A stretch of 64,000 nucleotides of DNA from Flavobacteriales bacterium UBA7666. GTDB taxonomy: Bacteria > Bacteroidota > Bacteroidia > Flavobacteriales_D > Crocinitomicaceae. Under the pieces are notes generated by a model. It was not told where the DNA came from. It searched no databases and saw nothing but the letters and a program-made list of their open reading frames with translations. Below are positions 62,556-64,000 of this stretch, piece after piece (within the stretch, counting starts at the first letter, position 1; each line of letters starts with the position of its first letter). A program made the translations under genes and the position numbers. The stretch spans positions 151,886 through 215,885 of the forward strand of contig DLHO01000004.1 in the NCBI GenBank assembly GCA_002483265.1, written 5' to 3'.

Positions 62556-63737
62556 TTACTTCGGCAAATATTCTTTGAAAGAATAAACACGGCTTATTAG
62601 ACTGCGGGAATTGTTTCGCTGCTTCAATTTCTTTTGCTGTTTTTTCTTAATGGCTCTTGAGATGATTTTTCCTTTCACAACAATCGGTTTAATCTTGTAG
62701 AGAAAAAAAACTGCCAGTCCGGAAAACAAGAGGATAACTGTGGATGCAATATAGGTGTTTGTCAGTTTCAATAGTAGGGAGAATATCACTACACAGGCAA
62801 TATTTACAGAAGCGATATAGAAACTCGCTTTGCGATGGGATATTTTGAATGCATCGATCAATATGTGATGCAGATGGTTTCGATCTGCTGAAAACGGGCT
62901 TTTTCCATTCATTACCCGAATAGAAAATACGCGTGCCGTATCGAACAAGGGAATGATGATGAACGAAACCAAAATGATGGGAACATCTACCGCATTAAAC
63001 GACAGCTTGTTCAATGAAGTGACATCCAAAGCGAGGAAACGGATGGACATTATACCAACCATAAATCCAATCAGCATGGATCCGGTATCTCCCATAAAGA
63101 TCTTATTCCTGGTTGAAAGATTAAAAAACAGGAAGCCTGTGAGAATACCAACCATTACAAGGGAGGTAATTCCAAAAAAGTAACGTTCTGCCATGAAGAA
63201 TACAACGGCAAAGGCTGAGAATACTACAATTCCTATGGATGAGGCCAGGCCATCAATCCCATCAATCAAATTAAATGCATTAATAATAGCAAGCATGATG
63301 AAACAACCGATACCGATTCCTATCCAGGGATTGACCTCTTCTATGCCGAAAAAACCATGAAATGAATCAATCCTAAATTTGGGATTCATTAATATAAAGA
63401 AGGATGCAACGGTCTGACCTATAAGTTTAGTCATTGGTGCAATTACCACCAAATCATCCTTAATACCAAGGAAGAACAAGATCGTTAATGCCGGATAAAT
63501 ACTGCTCGAAACACCATAAGTATCATACTGATGGTTGAAATAAAACGAGAGAATGAGCACAATAAAGAAAGCCATTCCTCCAAGACTTGGTGTAGCCGTG
63601 GAATGTGAACTTCGTTCATTGGGAGCGTCCATCAACTTTTTGTAACGTACAATTTTAATGATCTTAGGGACCAAATACACCGTTGCCAATAGTGATAGAA
63701 TCAACGCAATTATTCCGTGTATAAGTGGAGCACTCAT
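62556..63737 (-). CDS. WecA/MraY-family undecaprenyl-phosphate sugar-1-phosphate transferase
   Basis: A polytopic inner-membrane enzyme of 393 residues that puts the first sugar phosphate on undecaprenyl phosphate. Family motifs are NERSSHSTATPSLGGM near residue 40, GIKDDLVV (DD motif) near residue 92, NAFNLIDGIDGLA, FMGDTGSMLIG and the C-terminal ADRNHLHHIL (HLHH). There are about 11 transmembrane helices. The last 70 residues add another helix and a Lys/Arg-rich tail. It is the first gene of the exopolysaccharide set on this strand, and the Wza-like gene follows after 15 bases. Confidence 0.93.
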   Translation of the reverse strand: MSAPLIHGIIALILSLLATVYLVPKIIKIVRYKKLMDAPNERSSHSTATPSLGGMAFFIVLILSFYFNHQYDTYGVSSSIYPALTILFFLGIKDDLVVIAPMTKLIGQTVASFFILMNPKFRIDSFHGFFGIEEVNPWIGIGIGCFIMLAIINAFNLIDGIDGLASSIGIVVFSAFAVVFFMAERYFFGITSLVMVGILTGFLFFNLSTRNKIFMGDTGSMLIGFMVGIMSIRFLALDVTSLNKLSFNAVDVPIILVSFIIIPLFDTARVFSIRVMNGKSPFSADRNHLHHILIDAFKISHRKASFYIASVNIACVVIFSLLLKLTNTYIASTVILLFSGLAVFFLYKIKPIVVKGKIISRAIKKKQQKKLKQRNNSRSLISRVYSFKEYLPK

Positions 63738-64000
63738 TTTTTAAAGTAAATCATTTACGAGTCAGTTCATTTTTTAACATACTATGAATTAAAATCAAAG
63801 CCTTTTATGTGATTGTTGGATATTGATATAATTTGTTTCCAATCAAAAACTAGTTTGGCCGGTTTCTATTTCAGCATTAAAATTTGTTTTGCAAACCAAC
63901 TACCAACATATACCTCTGTTACGAAGCGATGAATTTCATTGAATAGTCAATCCAAAAAGATTTCCTTTCAAATCAATCCTTTGGCAATTTGTTTGCCGCT
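63738..64000. other. 263-base non-coding stretch upstream of the WecA-like gene
   Basis: No gene is supported here. The AT-rich DNA contains a perfect GTAAAT-C-ATTTAC palindrome (63746-63758) eight bases before the WecA-like ATG, a possible operator or leader hairpin. No complete TAnnTTTG promoter was found on the minus strand. Confidence 0.5.

Overview
The window reads as chromosomal DNA of a Bacteroidota bacterium of the order Flavobacteriales, most like the Crocinitomicaceae (a Fluviicola-type genome; this is an inference from gene content). The evidence is a gldKLMN type IX secretion (T9SS) locus, gldB, gldC and gldA, a cargo protein with the T9SS type-B C-terminal domain, AT-rich intergenic DNA, Bacteroidetes -7 boxes (TAnnTTTG) and hardly any Shine-Dalgarno sequences. 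No tRNA, rRNA, CRISPR array, insertion sequence or prophage gene was seen. Genes are dense and most look like core genes.

Layout. 1-8.6 kb: the 3' end of an S46 dipeptidyl-peptidase, a T9SS-cargo-like protein, gldB-gldC (minus strand), an outer-membrane barrel protein, and an overlapping set nadE / M48 metalloprotease / barrel protein, then a 2Fe-2S ferredoxin. 8.6-14 kb: two related secreted proteins of unknown function and groES-groEL. 14-18.7 kb: a tight minus-strand operon miaB / sigma-54 activator without receiver domain / lptE / acidic TPR-like protein / secG. 18.9-22.8 kb: topA and an arginase-fold protein that has lost metal ligands. 22.9-32.5 kb: the T9SS core, porP/sprF-like, gldK, gldL, gldM, gldN, followed by a second gldN and a second gldM.

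32.6-43.1 kb: an ABC-F ATPase, a DUF2797 protein, clpP-clpX, trmB, kup, a glycosyltransferase-like gene and a two-component pair. 43.2-52.1 kb: truA, two tandem paralogous giant sensor kinases (periplasmic propeller plus LytS-type kinase) and a transglutaminase-like secreted protein. 52.1-59.3 kb: tyrS, a queuosine-precursor transporter, an aquaporin, gldA, rsgA, dtd, a MazG-like pyrophosphohydrolase and a secreted class-3 lipase. 59.3-64 kb: the start of an exopolysaccharide cluster on the minus strand (WecA-like transferase, Wza-like export lipoprotein, Wzc-like tyrosine kinase).

How it fits together. GldK/GldN form the periplasmic ring, and GldL/GldM the proton-driven motor of the T9SS. 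PorP/SprF-like and type-B cargo proteins belong to the same pathway. LptE, SecG and Wza/Wzc also serve the cell envelope. The most unusual point is the duplicated gldN-gldM module without a second gldK or gldL. Its GldM keeps a nearly identical membrane segment but differs in its periplasmic part and in codon style. That would fit an alternative or accessory T9SS motor/ring sharing one GldL. Other points of interest are the degenerate arginase next to the T9SS locus, -7 boxes sitting 2-6 bases before start codons (possible leaderless mRNAs), and a recurring class of echo-like degenerate repeats in intergenic DNA.
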